Source of the DNA: Chrysomallon squamiferum
Lineage: Eukaryota; Mollusca; Gastropoda; Neomphalida; Peltospiridae
Reading direction: 5' to 3'
Length of the DNA stretch: 10,000 nucleotides
NCBI GenBank assembly: GCA_012295275.1
Contig: CM022677.1
Location: 27,638,879 to 27,648,878, forward strand
The notes beneath the pieces were generated by a model. That model saw only the letters and a program-made list of their open reading frames with translations. It was not told the origin of the DNA and ran no database searches. A program made the translations under genes and the position numbers. How positions within the stretch are numbered: the first letter of the stretch is position 1; every line of letters starts with the position of its first letter. Positions 1 to 6,836 of the stretch are shown piece by piece.

Positions 1-85
1 CATACGGGAATATAATGTCTTCGTCGTTGTTGTTTAAATGAAGAAAACAGAACAAGATGCTGATGCTGGAGACGAGGACGATGCA

Positions 86-103
86 AACAACAACAACAAC
101 AAC
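86..103. repeat. (AAC)6 microsatellite
   Basis: Six perfect AAC units are followed by two GAC units. It is short and stable-looking. It produces the Asn run in the otherwise meaningless reading frame across it. Confidence 0.9.
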
Positions 104-306
104 GACGACCGATTAATAGCTACTCAAACAACTGTAAGATTTCAGTTTAATGTTTTTTTAGTTTTGTTTTTAAAACGTTATTCACAGAAACACGTTCATA
201 ACGCAGTGATAGCTATTTTTGATGAGAAATATTTCAAAAAAATATTTTCTCATCTGTCGATCAGTGTTGATTAAAAATTTTTTGCTTCTCTGATTCTACT
301 CGCAGT

Positions 307-318
307 TACGCATGCGTA
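307..318. promoter_or_regulatory. 12-bp palindrome TACGCATGCGTA, NRF1-like
   Basis: The sequence is a perfect inverted repeat with a GCATGC core. It matches the NRF1/P3A2/ewg consensus TGCGCATGCGCA at 10 of 12 positions. Its two CpGs stand out in an AT-rich setting. The match is visible; binding is inference. Confidence 0.3.
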
Positions 319-324
319 TACTAA

Positions 325-354
325 ATTCTCGACAATGATTAATGTTGTCGAAAT
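325..354. repeat. Imperfect hairpin around TCGACAA / TTGTCGA
   Basis: Arms 329-335 and 345-351 are exact reverse complements. The stem continues with three further A-T pairs (325-327 with 352-354) if C328 is bulged. The loop is nine bases. It is too short for a miRNA precursor on its own and may be a chance structure. Confidence 0.45.
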
Positions 355-515
355 ATTAACGATTTTTTTTTCGCTTAGGAAAGCTTTCTGGATTGTTGTA
401 CAGACACCAGAATTGAAATCGCTACGTTTACGGGGTTGTCGAATATCGATGGTTATTTCAGTTGATCTTGCCAAACAGAGACATTTACAATTTCGTATAA
501 TTCATTTTAGATAAG

Positions 516-550
516 TTATTTCAATAAGTTTCATACTTATGTTGAAATGG
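516..550. repeat. Imperfect hairpin, 11-bp stem
   Basis: Bases 518-528 (ATTTCAATAAG) pair with 536-540 plus 543-548, with a two-base bulge at 541-542 and a seven-base loop. Two G-T wobbles can extend the base. No function is evident. Confidence 0.4.
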
Positions 551-591
551 ATACCCTGTTTTGTTATCTGTAACGCAGGCGCAGTAACTTC

Positions 592-613
592 AAAAAAAAA
601 AAAAAAAAAAAAA
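592..613. repeat. Poly(A) run, 22 bases
   Basis: An uninterrupted A run follows CpG- and GC-containing sequence (GCAGGCGCAGT). It could be a homopolymer microsatellite or the tail of an old retroposon. No element body is recognised upstream and no flanking target duplication was seen. Confidence 0.9.
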
Positions 614-915
614 GACTTCAGTAAAAGAATATATAATACTCAGTTTGTCTGTAAAATTAGTCAGTTTTTGAAAAGATAAAGTCAACAAGACTTAGGGAAC
701 GAATATTCAACACGTTAGTTCTTTGTAAACTGAAAAGCTGACCTGTAGTAAAACGAATACTTAACAGTTACTGGTAAAACAGTGGCAGTTCCTAAGTGTA
801 AAAAAAATGACTGAAGAAATTAACATTTATTACCATGCGAAATATTCAACCTTAAATCTACTAATCAAGCAATAATATCTTCCAAAACTAGTCACAGGTA
901 GAAACAATGAGTAAA
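614..915. other. AT-rich DNA, nothing recognised
   Basis: Unique-looking AT-rich sequence. I see no repeats of note, no sustained reading frame of informative composition and no RNA gene signature. Confidence 0.6.
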
Positions 916-1095
916 AGAAACACAAAACAACAACAATAACCCCCCGAAAAAATAACCCAAAAGAACAACAACCACAATAACAAATGCCTAAAAGAAAATC
1001 AGTCAAACAAAAAAACCAAAAACAAAACAAAAAACACACAAAACAACAATACCACCCCAAAAACAAAAATACAGCAACAAAAACAAACAACAAAC
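916..1095. repeat. G-poor A/C-rich low-complexity tract
   Basis: About 180 bases built almost wholly from A and C (CAA, ACAAAA, CCAAAA words) with very few G. It gives long meaningless frames on both strands (Lys/Gln/Asn on plus, Phe/Cys/Val on minus). Similar tracts recur at about 7100-7290 and 9000-9095, all with the A/C strand on plus. Confidence 0.75.
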
Positions 1096-1576
<481 letters not shown>

Positions 1577-1724
1577 CAAATAAAATTTATATCTGTGTAC
1601 GCGCTTTATATTTAACAGTTTCTCATAACACACTTATATAGGAAACAGTAAACAATCAAACATGATAAACTGTGATACCTATTACTTACATGTGAAATAA
1701 CAATAATTTAAAGCATGGTTTATT

Positions 1725-1732
1725 CTGATTGG
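1725..1732 (-). promoter_or_regulatory. CCAAT box on the minus strand (CCAATCAG)
   Basis: The plus strand reads CTGATTGG, whose complement is a full NF-Y type CCAATCAG. It sits at the left edge of the motif-rich island 1720-1990. No TATA box or transcript start is defined nearby, so promoter use is inference. Confidence 0.3.
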
Positions 1733-1801
1733 TGCGACAGCTGCTTCAACGCTGGTACAGCAACGTCAAGCGTTCAGTTTATAATCATTTAAATCGATTG
1801 A

Positions 1802-1883
1802 CACGTGACCAACCAAACTACATTTCGCAGCATCGCGTGACGAGCCTGAAATCACGCGTGAAAAGTAACAAACAGCGCGTGAC
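1802..1883 (+). promoter_or_regulatory. Four phased CRCGTGA motifs (E-box / HRE-like cluster)
   Basis: CACGTGA starts at 1802 and CGCGTGA at 1834, 1855 and 1876, all in one orientation. The spacings of 32, 21 and 21 bp are close to whole multiples of a helical turn. The third lies inside the perfect palindrome TCACGCGTGA (1852-1861). RCGTG is the core of hypoxia-response elements, and CACGTG is a bHLH E-box. The 21-bp step may also be a decayed minisatellite, because the units starting at 1834+21 and 1876 share flanking TCA. The motifs are seen; factor identity is inferred. Confidence 0.4.
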
Positions 1884-1921
1884 TTGTCACCAGTCATCAG
1901 ACAACCAGTCAGTCGGGTTAC

Positions 1922-1990
1922 TTATCTCCCTTAGTAGTAATTAAACGTTTCGGCGTCGCGCTAATGAGTTATCTCCCTTAGCTAATTAAA
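1922..1990 (+). repeat. Direct repeat TTATCTCCCTTA, 47 bp apart
   Basis: TTATCTCCCTTA occurs at 1922-1933 and 1969-1980. Each copy is followed within a few bases by TAATTAA, a homeodomain-type core. The downstream parts differ by a two-base gap (TTAGTAGTAATTAAA against TTAGCTAATTAAA). The unit may be a duplicated regulatory word or a fragment of a dispersed repeat. I cannot tell which without genome copies. Confidence 0.6.
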
Positions 1991-2040
1991 TATTTCCAGC
2001 CTCGACTGATATAATTTATAATTATCAGAAATCTAATCCG

Positions 2041-2160
2041 TCCATTTCATTTCTCCCTTCTTTCTCTTCTTCATTCTGCCCTTCGTTCATTTTTTCCACT
2101 TTCTGTTGCATACAAAATCTCTTCTCAGTTATATTTCCCTAATCCTCACTTTAAACGATT
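2041..2160. other. Pyrimidine-rich stretch on plus strand
   Basis: Imperfect CTT/TTTC-rich sequence with no clean repeat unit. It resembles a polypyrimidine tract but has no convincing splice acceptor at its end. Confidence 0.5.
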
Positions 2161-2174
2161 CACATAGATACCAT

Positions 2175-2197
2175 ACACTGGAAAACATATCCAGTGT
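2175..2197. repeat. Short hairpin ACACTGG / CCAGTGT
   Basis: Seven-base exact arms at 2175-2181 and 2191-2197 are separated by a nine-base loop. It lies at the left border of the ACAT-rich degenerate repeat. Confidence 0.45.
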
Positions 2198-2825
<628 letters not shown>

Positions 2826-2830
2826 TATCA

Positions 2831-2912
2831 AATACTTCATATGGTTCAATAAGTACATCATACATATATCCAATACTTCACCCGGTTCACCAAGTACATT
2901 ATGCACACATTC
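2831..2912. repeat. Two tandem copies of a 41-bp unit
   Basis: AATACTTCAT begins at 2831 and AATACTTCAC at 2872. The units share GGTTCA, AAGTACAT and a trailing CAT. The period is 41 and the copies are clearly diverged. Three such units would equal 123, the offset seen to the left of the TA block, so both may be remnants of one older array. Confidence 0.75.
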
Positions 2913-3119
2913 ATACTGGCAGTACACGATTTAAACCGTATGTTTTTTGTCTTTATTTCTTTTCACGGTGTCATTTTGTGGGCGTTTCTGTGCCGGCATT
3001 TCCTTGACACGTGAATACTTGACAGATCGGTTCAGAAAACTGGGTGAGTCGCACGGAAAGTAGCACGTGACAAGCTGTCGTCTGCTAGTGAAGAAATGAT
3101 GAATAAAGAACTAGTTTGT
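2913..3119. other. Unique island with two CACGTG E-boxes
   Basis: Non-repetitive, less AT-rich sequence. CACGTG occurs at 3008-3013 and 3064-3069, the second as CACGTGAC. A donor-like GTGAGT lies at 3044-3049. No exon can be closed around it. Confidence 0.45.
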
Positions 3120-3383
3120 GACGACGATGATCGATATATCGACAATGACGATAATATAATATTTGCGATGATCATGATGATAATGATGGCAGTCATGATG
3201 ATAATGATGTAATCGTAATGATAATCACGATCCTGGTGATCATAATGACGATAATGATGATGATAAATTGTGATGATGATAATGATGTGAAGATGATGAT
3301 TTTCTGTATGATGATAATGATAATAATGGTAATGATGATGACAGCGATAATGATTACCGTTATCAGTATCTTTATCAACCTTA
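3120..3383. repeat. Degenerate GAT/AAT triplet field
   Basis: Imperfect GATGATAATGATGATAA-type units with scattered substitutions. Triplet phase is largely kept, which leaves long stop-free frames coding for Met/Ile/Asp strings on plus and Ile/Thr strings on minus. These look like repeat shadows. Confidence 0.85.
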
Positions 3384-3411
3384 CTATTATTATTATTATT
3401 ATTATTATTAT

Positions 3412-3443
<32 letters not shown>

Positions 3444-3457
3444 CTGTTGTTGTTGTT
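3384..3457. repeat. (TAT)n-(TAG)10-(GTT)4 triplet compound
   Basis: (TAT)n at 3385-3412 passes directly into (TAG)10 at 3412-3443 and then (GTT)4 at 3446-3457. The junctions are single-base changes in the triplet, as expected from slippage after point mutation. Confidence 0.95.
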
Positions 3458-3720
3458 ATTAGCACCAGTGGTGTAGTAGTTGTAACAGTAGTAGTCGGTG
3501 TAGCTGTACCAATATCCAAACTAAAATAATTCTGAACTCAGCAGTATATGTAATAATATCATTTGTTAGTGCTATTAGTATTAGTTGTATATAATATTAT
3601 AATATTAGTATTAATATTAGTTGTAGAAGTGGTACTTGTAGTAATAATGGTGGTTGCTGTGGTGATAGTAATAACATCAGAATTATAGTAGTTGCAATTG
3701 TAGTATAAGAAGCAGCTGTA
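3458..3720. other. Degenerate GTA/TTA triplet-like sequence
   Basis: Decayed triplet sequence (GTAGTAGTTGTAACAGTAGTAGTC, ATATTAGTATTAATATTAG) links the two clean triplet compounds. The single-letter composition stays T/A/G-rich on plus. No gene is seen. Confidence 0.7.
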
Positions 3721-3741
3721 GTTGTAGTAGTAGTAGTAGTA

Positions 3742-3781
<40 letters not shown>

Positions 3782-3838
3782 TAATAATAATAATATTAAC
3801 ATAATAATCATAATAATAATAACAATAATAAGACTTAA

Positions 3839-3872
<34 letters not shown>

Positions 3873-3957
3873 GTAATAATAATAATAATAATAACAATAA
3901 TACTTAAAATAACAACAACAACAACAACAACAACAAAAATAATAATAATAATAAATA
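3721..3957. repeat. (GTA)7-(AAT)n-(AAC)8 triplet compound
   Basis: (GTA)7 at 3724-3744 is followed by (ATA)12 to 3779, imperfect AAT units, (AAT)11 at 3839-3871, a further AAT run to about 3893, (AAC)8 at 3911-3934 and a short AAT run. ACTTAAAATAA occurs at 3832 and 3902, so part of the array was duplicated with a 70-bp step. The AAT and AAC tracts are complementary to the TAT and GTT tracts at 3385-3457. Confidence 0.95.
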
Positions 3958-4168
3958 ACAAAATAAAAGAAAATAAACGATTCAAACATACATCAAGCTA
4001 CCAATACCACATCCACTGTCTCAACCACTCTGCCACCGAGTGAGAATATTTCAAAAAAACGTCTAAATAACAGGATAATCTGAAATCTCATTCTCTGGAC
4101 TGTCCATCTGTCTGTGACTTTTTTTTAATGTCTGCGTGTCTGTGAAAGCAGGAGACGTTCTGAGACCA
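3958..4168. other. Unique-looking DNA, nothing recognised
   Basis: Mixed-composition sequence between the triplet field and the next island. No repeat or reading frame of note. Confidence 0.5.
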
Positions 4169-4198
4169 CGAGAGAATGCGAGAGAATGCGAGAGAAGA
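4169..4198. repeat. 10-bp tandem repeat CGAGAGAATG x3
   Basis: Units start at 4169, 4179 and 4189. The last unit diverges at its end (CGAGAGAAGA). It is a small purine-rich tandem that could serve as a GA-binding site or be a slippage product. Confidence 0.85.
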
Positions 4199-4240
4199 CG
4201 ATAATGAAAGCACAGCGGGGAAGCGTCTACTCGTGCAAGG

Positions 4241-4250
4241 TCTCGCGAGT
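4241..4250 (+). promoter_or_regulatory. TCTCGCGAGT palindromic CGCG motif
   Basis: CTCGCGAG is a perfect palindrome and the full site matches TCTCGCGAGA, a known metazoan promoter word, at 9 of 10 positions. It lies about 60 bp upstream of a TATA box on the same strand. Confidence 0.3.
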
Positions 4251-4309
4251 CACCAAATCCATCGATCCCGTTTCCTTTAATGCGCTGTTTCTCAATTTAC
4301 ACAAATCCT

Positions 4310-4317
4310 TATAAAAG
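4310..4317 (+). promoter_or_regulatory. TATA box TATAAAAG
   Basis: This is a full canonical TATA-box word, followed after five bases by a perfect CRE and preceded by the CGCG palindrome. It lies in a non-repetitive context, unlike the many TA microsatellites. A start would be expected near 4340, but no clear initiator is seen. The first ATG (4359) codes only MASV plus a Phe run before a stop. Confidence 0.35.
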
Positions 4318-4322
4318 ACTTG

Positions 4323-4330
4323 TGACGTCA
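4323..4330. promoter_or_regulatory. CRE palindrome TGACGTCA
   Basis: An exact eight-base cAMP-response element. It is one of three perfect copies in the window (also 5908 and 8375), where base composition alone would predict well under one. CREB/ATF binding is inferred from the known motif. Confidence 0.4.
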
Positions 4331-4368
4331 TTAGACGGATTCGGACCGAGGTGTAGTCATGGCGTCGG

Positions 4369-4392
4369 TTTTTTTTTTTTTTTTTTTTTTTT
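4369..4392. repeat. Poly(T) run, 24 bases
   Basis: A homopolymer that truncates the only ATG-initiated frame of the adjoining promoter-like island. On the minus strand it would read as a poly(A) tail, but no element body is recognised to its right. Confidence 0.93.
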
Positions 4393-4459
4393 AATGAAGT
4401 AACGAAAACCCAGTGAACTCTGGTAACGTGAGGACATATGCACTAAGAATTCTTAACAC

Positions 4460-4491
<32 letters not shown>

Positions 4492-4504
4492 TTGAATCAT
4501 GCTG

Positions 4505-4555
<51 letters not shown>
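4460..4555. repeat. Poly(A)-(AT)n and (AT)n-(AC)n microsatellites
   Basis: A16 at 4460-4475 runs into (AT)9 to 4492. After a 12-base interruption (TTGAATCATGCTG-like), (AT)13 at 4505-4530 runs into (AC)n at 4531-4555. Confidence 0.96.
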
Positions 4556-4892
4556 TTGTTTAATATTTCAGATATGGCTATGATATACAATAAACATAAC
4601 ACCTGTTACCAGTCTATAGTCCAGTTTCATCAGCTGAGATAACACAGAACAGCAGGACATAATAAAAATTAATATATATGCACACACACACACCCACTCA
4701 CACACGCACATTGTACTTAAACAAAGAAAATGAAAAACAGAGAAAATAACATTTACATAACTAACATACATAATTCATGATTAACAAAAGGCAATTACAC
4801 GCAAAAAAACAAACAAATTAATAAAATAAAAAATTAAAAATGGTGGCCCGAATGTCCTATCATAAAACTACTCACAAATAATAAAACCTCGA
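4556..4892. other. AT-rich DNA with a short CA microsatellite
   Basis: AT-rich sequence with (CA)n at 4681-4692 continuing imperfectly to about 4710. A minus-strand frame of 67 codons across it (Met-Tyr-Val...Cys-Val-Cys-Glu) is partly CA-repeat translation and has no recognisable domain. Confidence 0.6.
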
Positions 4893-4907
4893 TTTTTTTT
4901 TTTTTTT
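4893..4907. repeat. Poly(T) run, 15 bases
   Basis: A simple homopolymer followed by AATTAATTA. It marks the left border of the unique island that follows. Confidence 0.9.
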
Positions 4908-5035
4908 AATTAATTATAAGAGCTGTATTCTAAATGCGGAATTATGACCCTAACGATCAGCCATAGTTTAAACCACGTCACATCGACATCACGACGTAAA
5001 TGTCAGCCATATCTAACCGTGTCAAAGGTCGACAA

Positions 5036-5078
5036 CTGATGAAGAAAGCAACACGAGGTTCTTCCCCTTGACCCAAAC
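5036..5078 (+). other. Hammerhead-like core CTGATGA ... AAAC
   Basis: CTGATGA at 5036-5042 is followed by complementary arms GAAGAA (5041-5046) and TTCTTC (5059-5064), then AAACATGTC from 5075. The order CTGATGA, hairpin, AAAC recalls the core of hammerhead ribozymes and of dispersed animal repeats derived from them. The ten bases between the arm and AAAC, and the lack of GAAA, argue against a working ribozyme. At best it is a decayed copy. Confidence 0.2.
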
Positions 5079-5126
5079 ATGTCTCGGGGCGCTGTGATTC
5101 CATTATGGTTCTATTTTCGTTTGTCG

Positions 5127-5172
5127 GGCGGGTGAAAAGAAAACGTCATTACGGTAAGTGAGTTTTCCCGCC
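5127..5172. promoter_or_regulatory. Inverted E2F-like pair GGCGGG...TTTTCCCGCC
   Basis: TTTTCCCGCC at 5163-5172 is an exact E2F-type word. GGCGGGTGAAAA at 5127-5138 is its near reverse complement, with two extra bases. The two arms could pair over a 24-base loop. The loop contains the GTAAGT donor-like sequence. E2F use is inferred. Confidence 0.3.
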
Positions 5173-5414
5173 TGTCGACGGGGTGTATAAAAATTATCGA
5201 TCGGATTTCTTCACGGCTACGGATTCAGTATCACGAAATTAATGAAAAGCGACCACTGTGATCATGTATATACACTGACAATTTTAAAACTGGACGTTCT
5301 GAACCAGACGTCGAGGAAACAGCTGCTAGGAAACCCGTGGCTGGACAGACGTGTGTTATGTACATACATACGAACATATTTACCTACAAGCTAGAAATCT
5401 GTATAAATACACAT

Positions 5415-5500
5415 ATGTGTATGTGTGTGTGTGTGTATACACTCACGTAAATAGATGCACACACACGCACGCGCATACACGCATACACACATGCATACCT
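5415..5500. repeat. TG tract and mixed purine-pyrimidine alternation
   Basis: (TG)n at 5415-5436 is followed by a strictly alternating purine-pyrimidine stretch at 5455-5498 made of CA, CG, TA and TG steps. The 44-bp alternation with several CG steps is a good Z-DNA former in principle. Confidence 0.85.
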
Positions 5501-5546
5501 ATATATATTATATATATGTAAACATAGACTCATAAACAAATAACAC

Positions 5547-5547
<1 letters not shown>

Positions 5548-5611
<64 letters not shown>

Positions 5612-5640
5612 TATATTCACATACATACATATATACATAC
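5548..5640. repeat. (TA)20-(CA)12 microsatellite with ACAT tail
   Basis: (TA)20 at 5548-5587 runs into (AC)n to 5611, then short TA and CATACATACAT units. Minus-strand Tyr/Ile/Cys/Val frames are repeat artefacts. Confidence 0.97.
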
Positions 5641-5675
5641 TGTAAACATACATACATATTATACAAGTCAGTAAG

Positions 5676-5699
5676 TAAATAAATAAATAAATGAATAAA
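5676..5699. repeat. (TAAA)n tetranucleotide repeat
   Basis: About four TAAA units, with a final ATGAATAAA variant. Short and imperfect. Confidence 0.85.
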
Positions 5700-5740
5700 C
5701 CTTTCTATTGTTTCTGTTTGACGCAATTGTAAGGATTAAG

Positions 5741-5743
5741 AAA

Positions 5744-5782
<39 letters not shown>

Positions 5783-5819
5783 TATGTGCGTGCGTGTGTG
5801 TCTGTGTGTGGTGTGTGTT
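5741..5819. repeat. Poly(A)-(AT)14-(TG)n compound
   Basis: A12 at 5741-5752, (AT)14 to 5779, then GTGCGTGCGTGTGTGTCTGTGTGTGG and TG units to 5819. Confidence 0.95.
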
Positions 5820-5883
5820 AAAAATTACGGGTCTATTTCATATGCACTCTGCGCCAGATATCATACATTATAAATTCCAGCCA

Positions 5884-5893
5884 GTCACGTGAC
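5884..5893. promoter_or_regulatory. CLEAR-type E-box GTCACGTGAC
   Basis: A perfect 10-bp palindrome identical to the CLEAR consensus bound by TFEB/MITF/HLH-30 family bHLH-Zip factors. It is 14 bp upstream of a perfect CRE. The other CACGTGAC sites at 1802, 3064 and 8260 are imperfect CLEAR matches. Confidence 0.4.
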
Positions 5894-5907
5894 CATTCTG
5901 TGAGAAA

Positions 5908-5915
5908 TGACGTCA
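5908..5915. promoter_or_regulatory. CRE palindrome TGACGTCA
   Basis: Exact CRE, with its start 24 bp after that of the CLEAR-type E-box. An ATG with A/G-rich context lies about 55 bp downstream. The pairing of E-box and CRE recurs at 8259-8382. Confidence 0.4.
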
Positions 5916-6093
5916 CGAGCTGCACGAGGTGTCAGCTCTTGATTAACTGCTACAAAGAAAAACAAGAAATGGCCGATTCTTTACACGACATCAATATGTT
6001 GCAATGTTATTTTTCTTCCTCGCAGAGACAGCGAAAAGAAAATATTGTTTAATTTACCCCAGGCAAAATGTGAGTAGGCATTTCAAATTTGTG

Positions 6094-6235
6094 TTTTCTT
6101 TTTCTATTCACTTTTTTTTCTTTGATTTCGTTTCTTTTTTTTCCTTTCTTTCTTTTGATTTGATTTCTTTTTTTTATCTTCTTTCTTTCTTTCTTTCTTT
6201 CTTTCTTGTCTTTGTATATTTTTGGTTTTGGGTTT
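6094..6235. repeat. T/C-rich tract with (CTTT)n
   Basis: Imperfect TTTC/TTTTC sequence ends in a clean (CTTT) run at 6181-6207. The Phe/Ser/Leu frame over it is low complexity. It is a homopyrimidine-rich segment that weakly resembles an extended splice acceptor tract. Confidence 0.9.
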
Positions 6236-6295
6236 AAAATGTCTAATATCTGGTGTAAAATGATTCTATGAAATTTTTGTAGTAGATAATATTTA

Positions 6296-6343
6296 TTTTA
6301 TTTTATTTTATTTTATTTTATTTTATTTTATTTTATTTTATTT
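6296..6343. repeat. (TTTTA)9 pentanucleotide repeat
   Basis: Nine perfect TTTTA units, preceded by ATTTA. The reverse complement of this unit forms the AAAAT array at 7319-7419, giving an inverted pair about 1 kb apart. Confidence 0.96.
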
Positions 6344-6397
6344 CTTTTCTTTTATAATAAAAAATAAATAAATTACAGCAGTCAAATGAACAACAAT

Positions 6398-6398
6398 A

Positions 6399-6430
<32 letters not shown>

Positions 6431-6479
6431 GAAGAAGAAGAAGAAGAAGAAGAAGAAGAAGAAGATGATGAAGAAGAAG
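6398..6479. repeat. (ATT)n-(GAA)n triplet compound
   Basis: (ATT)11 at 6398-6430 abuts (GAA)11 at 6431-6464, followed by GATGATGAAGAAGAAG. The GAA tract is homopurine and of the class able to form triplexes. Confidence 0.96.
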
Positions 6480-6760
6480 TAGCAGAAACCTAACCTAATT
6501 TAACATAACACATATATCTCTTAGCGTCAGAATTTAAATTCAGGTGTTGTTCGGATCAAAGGTCAATCTGTTCGTTTCTCCAGTGGGAAATATTCCATTA
6601 TTTCAGTTCTTATTTAATTGCGCTGGCATTCAACGTTGCGCATCTCCTGACGATTCTCGCAGTAAAACAAATTATTTTAATAGATCGAATATATTAACTT
6701 TCTTACACTGAGCTTAATGTGGCAGTCGTAGTCAAGGATGCAGAAAGAACAAGTTGAGAG
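6480..6760. other. Unique island with DR-1-like site
   Basis: Non-repetitive AT-rich sequence. GGATCAAAGGTCA at 6553-6565 is a nuclear-receptor direct repeat. No reading frame or RNA is recognised. Confidence 0.45.
6553..6565 (+). promoter_or_regulatory. DR-1-like site GGATCAAAGGTCA
   Basis: It matches the HNF4/RXR direct repeat AGGTCAAAGGTCA at 11 of 13 positions, with one perfect AGGTCA half-site. It has the same arrangement as the perfect minus-strand DR-1 at 8838-8850. Confidence 0.3.
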
Positions 6761-6761
6761 G

Positions 6762-6765
<4 letters not shown>

Positions 6766-6833
<68 letters not shown>
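6766..6833. repeat. (GA)34 microsatellite
   Basis: A 68-bp pure GA tract with the purine strand on plus, opposite to the other three long tracts of this class (1385, 7756, 9727). It is preceded by GGGAGGG-type purines and followed by decayed GA/GATA sequence to about 6960. It has H-DNA potential. Confidence 0.97.

Positions 6834-6836
<3 letters not shown>

Larger units (their letters stand above)
1..591. other. AT-rich unique-looking DNA without a supported gene
   Basis: This stretch is AT-rich and mostly non-repetitive. It holds a short (AAC)6 tract at 86-103, a 12-bp palindrome at 307-318 and two small imperfect hairpins. An ATG at 38 opens 78 codons, but the peptide is an Asp/Asn low-complexity run followed by Phe/Lys-rich AT translation with no domain, so I do not call it a gene. 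Confidence 0.6.
4960..5340. other. Unique, relatively CpG-rich island
   Basis: Non-repetitive sequence with many CpGs against an AT-rich background. It carries a hammerhead-like core (5036-5078), a DR-1-like site (5019-5031), an inverted E2F-like pair (5127-5172), a strong splice-donor match (5154-5159) and a TATA-like TATAAAAA at 5186-5193. No complete gene is visible. It could hold a first exon or a regulatory element. Confidence 0.4.
5820..6093. other. Unique island with E-box, CRE and possible mini-exon signals
   Basis: Non-repetitive sequence. It contains GTCACGTGAC (5884-5893) and TGACGTCA (5908-5915), then an ATG with good context at 5969 (27 codons, MADSLHDINM...), and a strong acceptor-like pyrimidine tract ending CAG at 6025. 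None of these makes a complete gene. Confidence 0.4.

Noticed and set aside
38-274. 78-codon ATG frame on plus with Asp/Asn run
   Set aside because: The N-terminal part is trinucleotide repeat translation and the rest is AT-rich with no domain. It lacks supporting splice or promoter structure.
1729-1944. 71-codon plus-strand frame
   Set aside because: It has no ATG (it begins at TTG) and overlaps the motif cluster. The peptide has no recognisable family.
3193-3989. Long Ile/Tyr/Leu/Cys frames of 100-130 codons
   Set aside because: Triplet repeats keep frames open on both strands. The peptides are homopolymeric and not plausible proteins.
4337-4347. Minus-strand GGTCCGAATCC resembling a tRNA/SINE B box
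   Set aside because: The T-arm stem does not pair properly and no A box or acceptor stem is found at the right distance. A similar word at 8512-8522 fails in the same way.
5186-5230. TATAAAAA with a TCAGTA initiator-like word
   Set aside because: The spacing from TATA to the putative start is about 41 bases, too long for a standard core promoter.
6489-6498. CCTAACCTAA resembling telomeric repeat
   Set aside because: Only two units, of a type not expected in molluscs (TTAGGG), so likely chance.
6585-6600. GGGAAATATTCC as an NF-kB/Rel site
   Set aside because: It is longer than the kappa-B consensus, with an extra AT pair in the centre.
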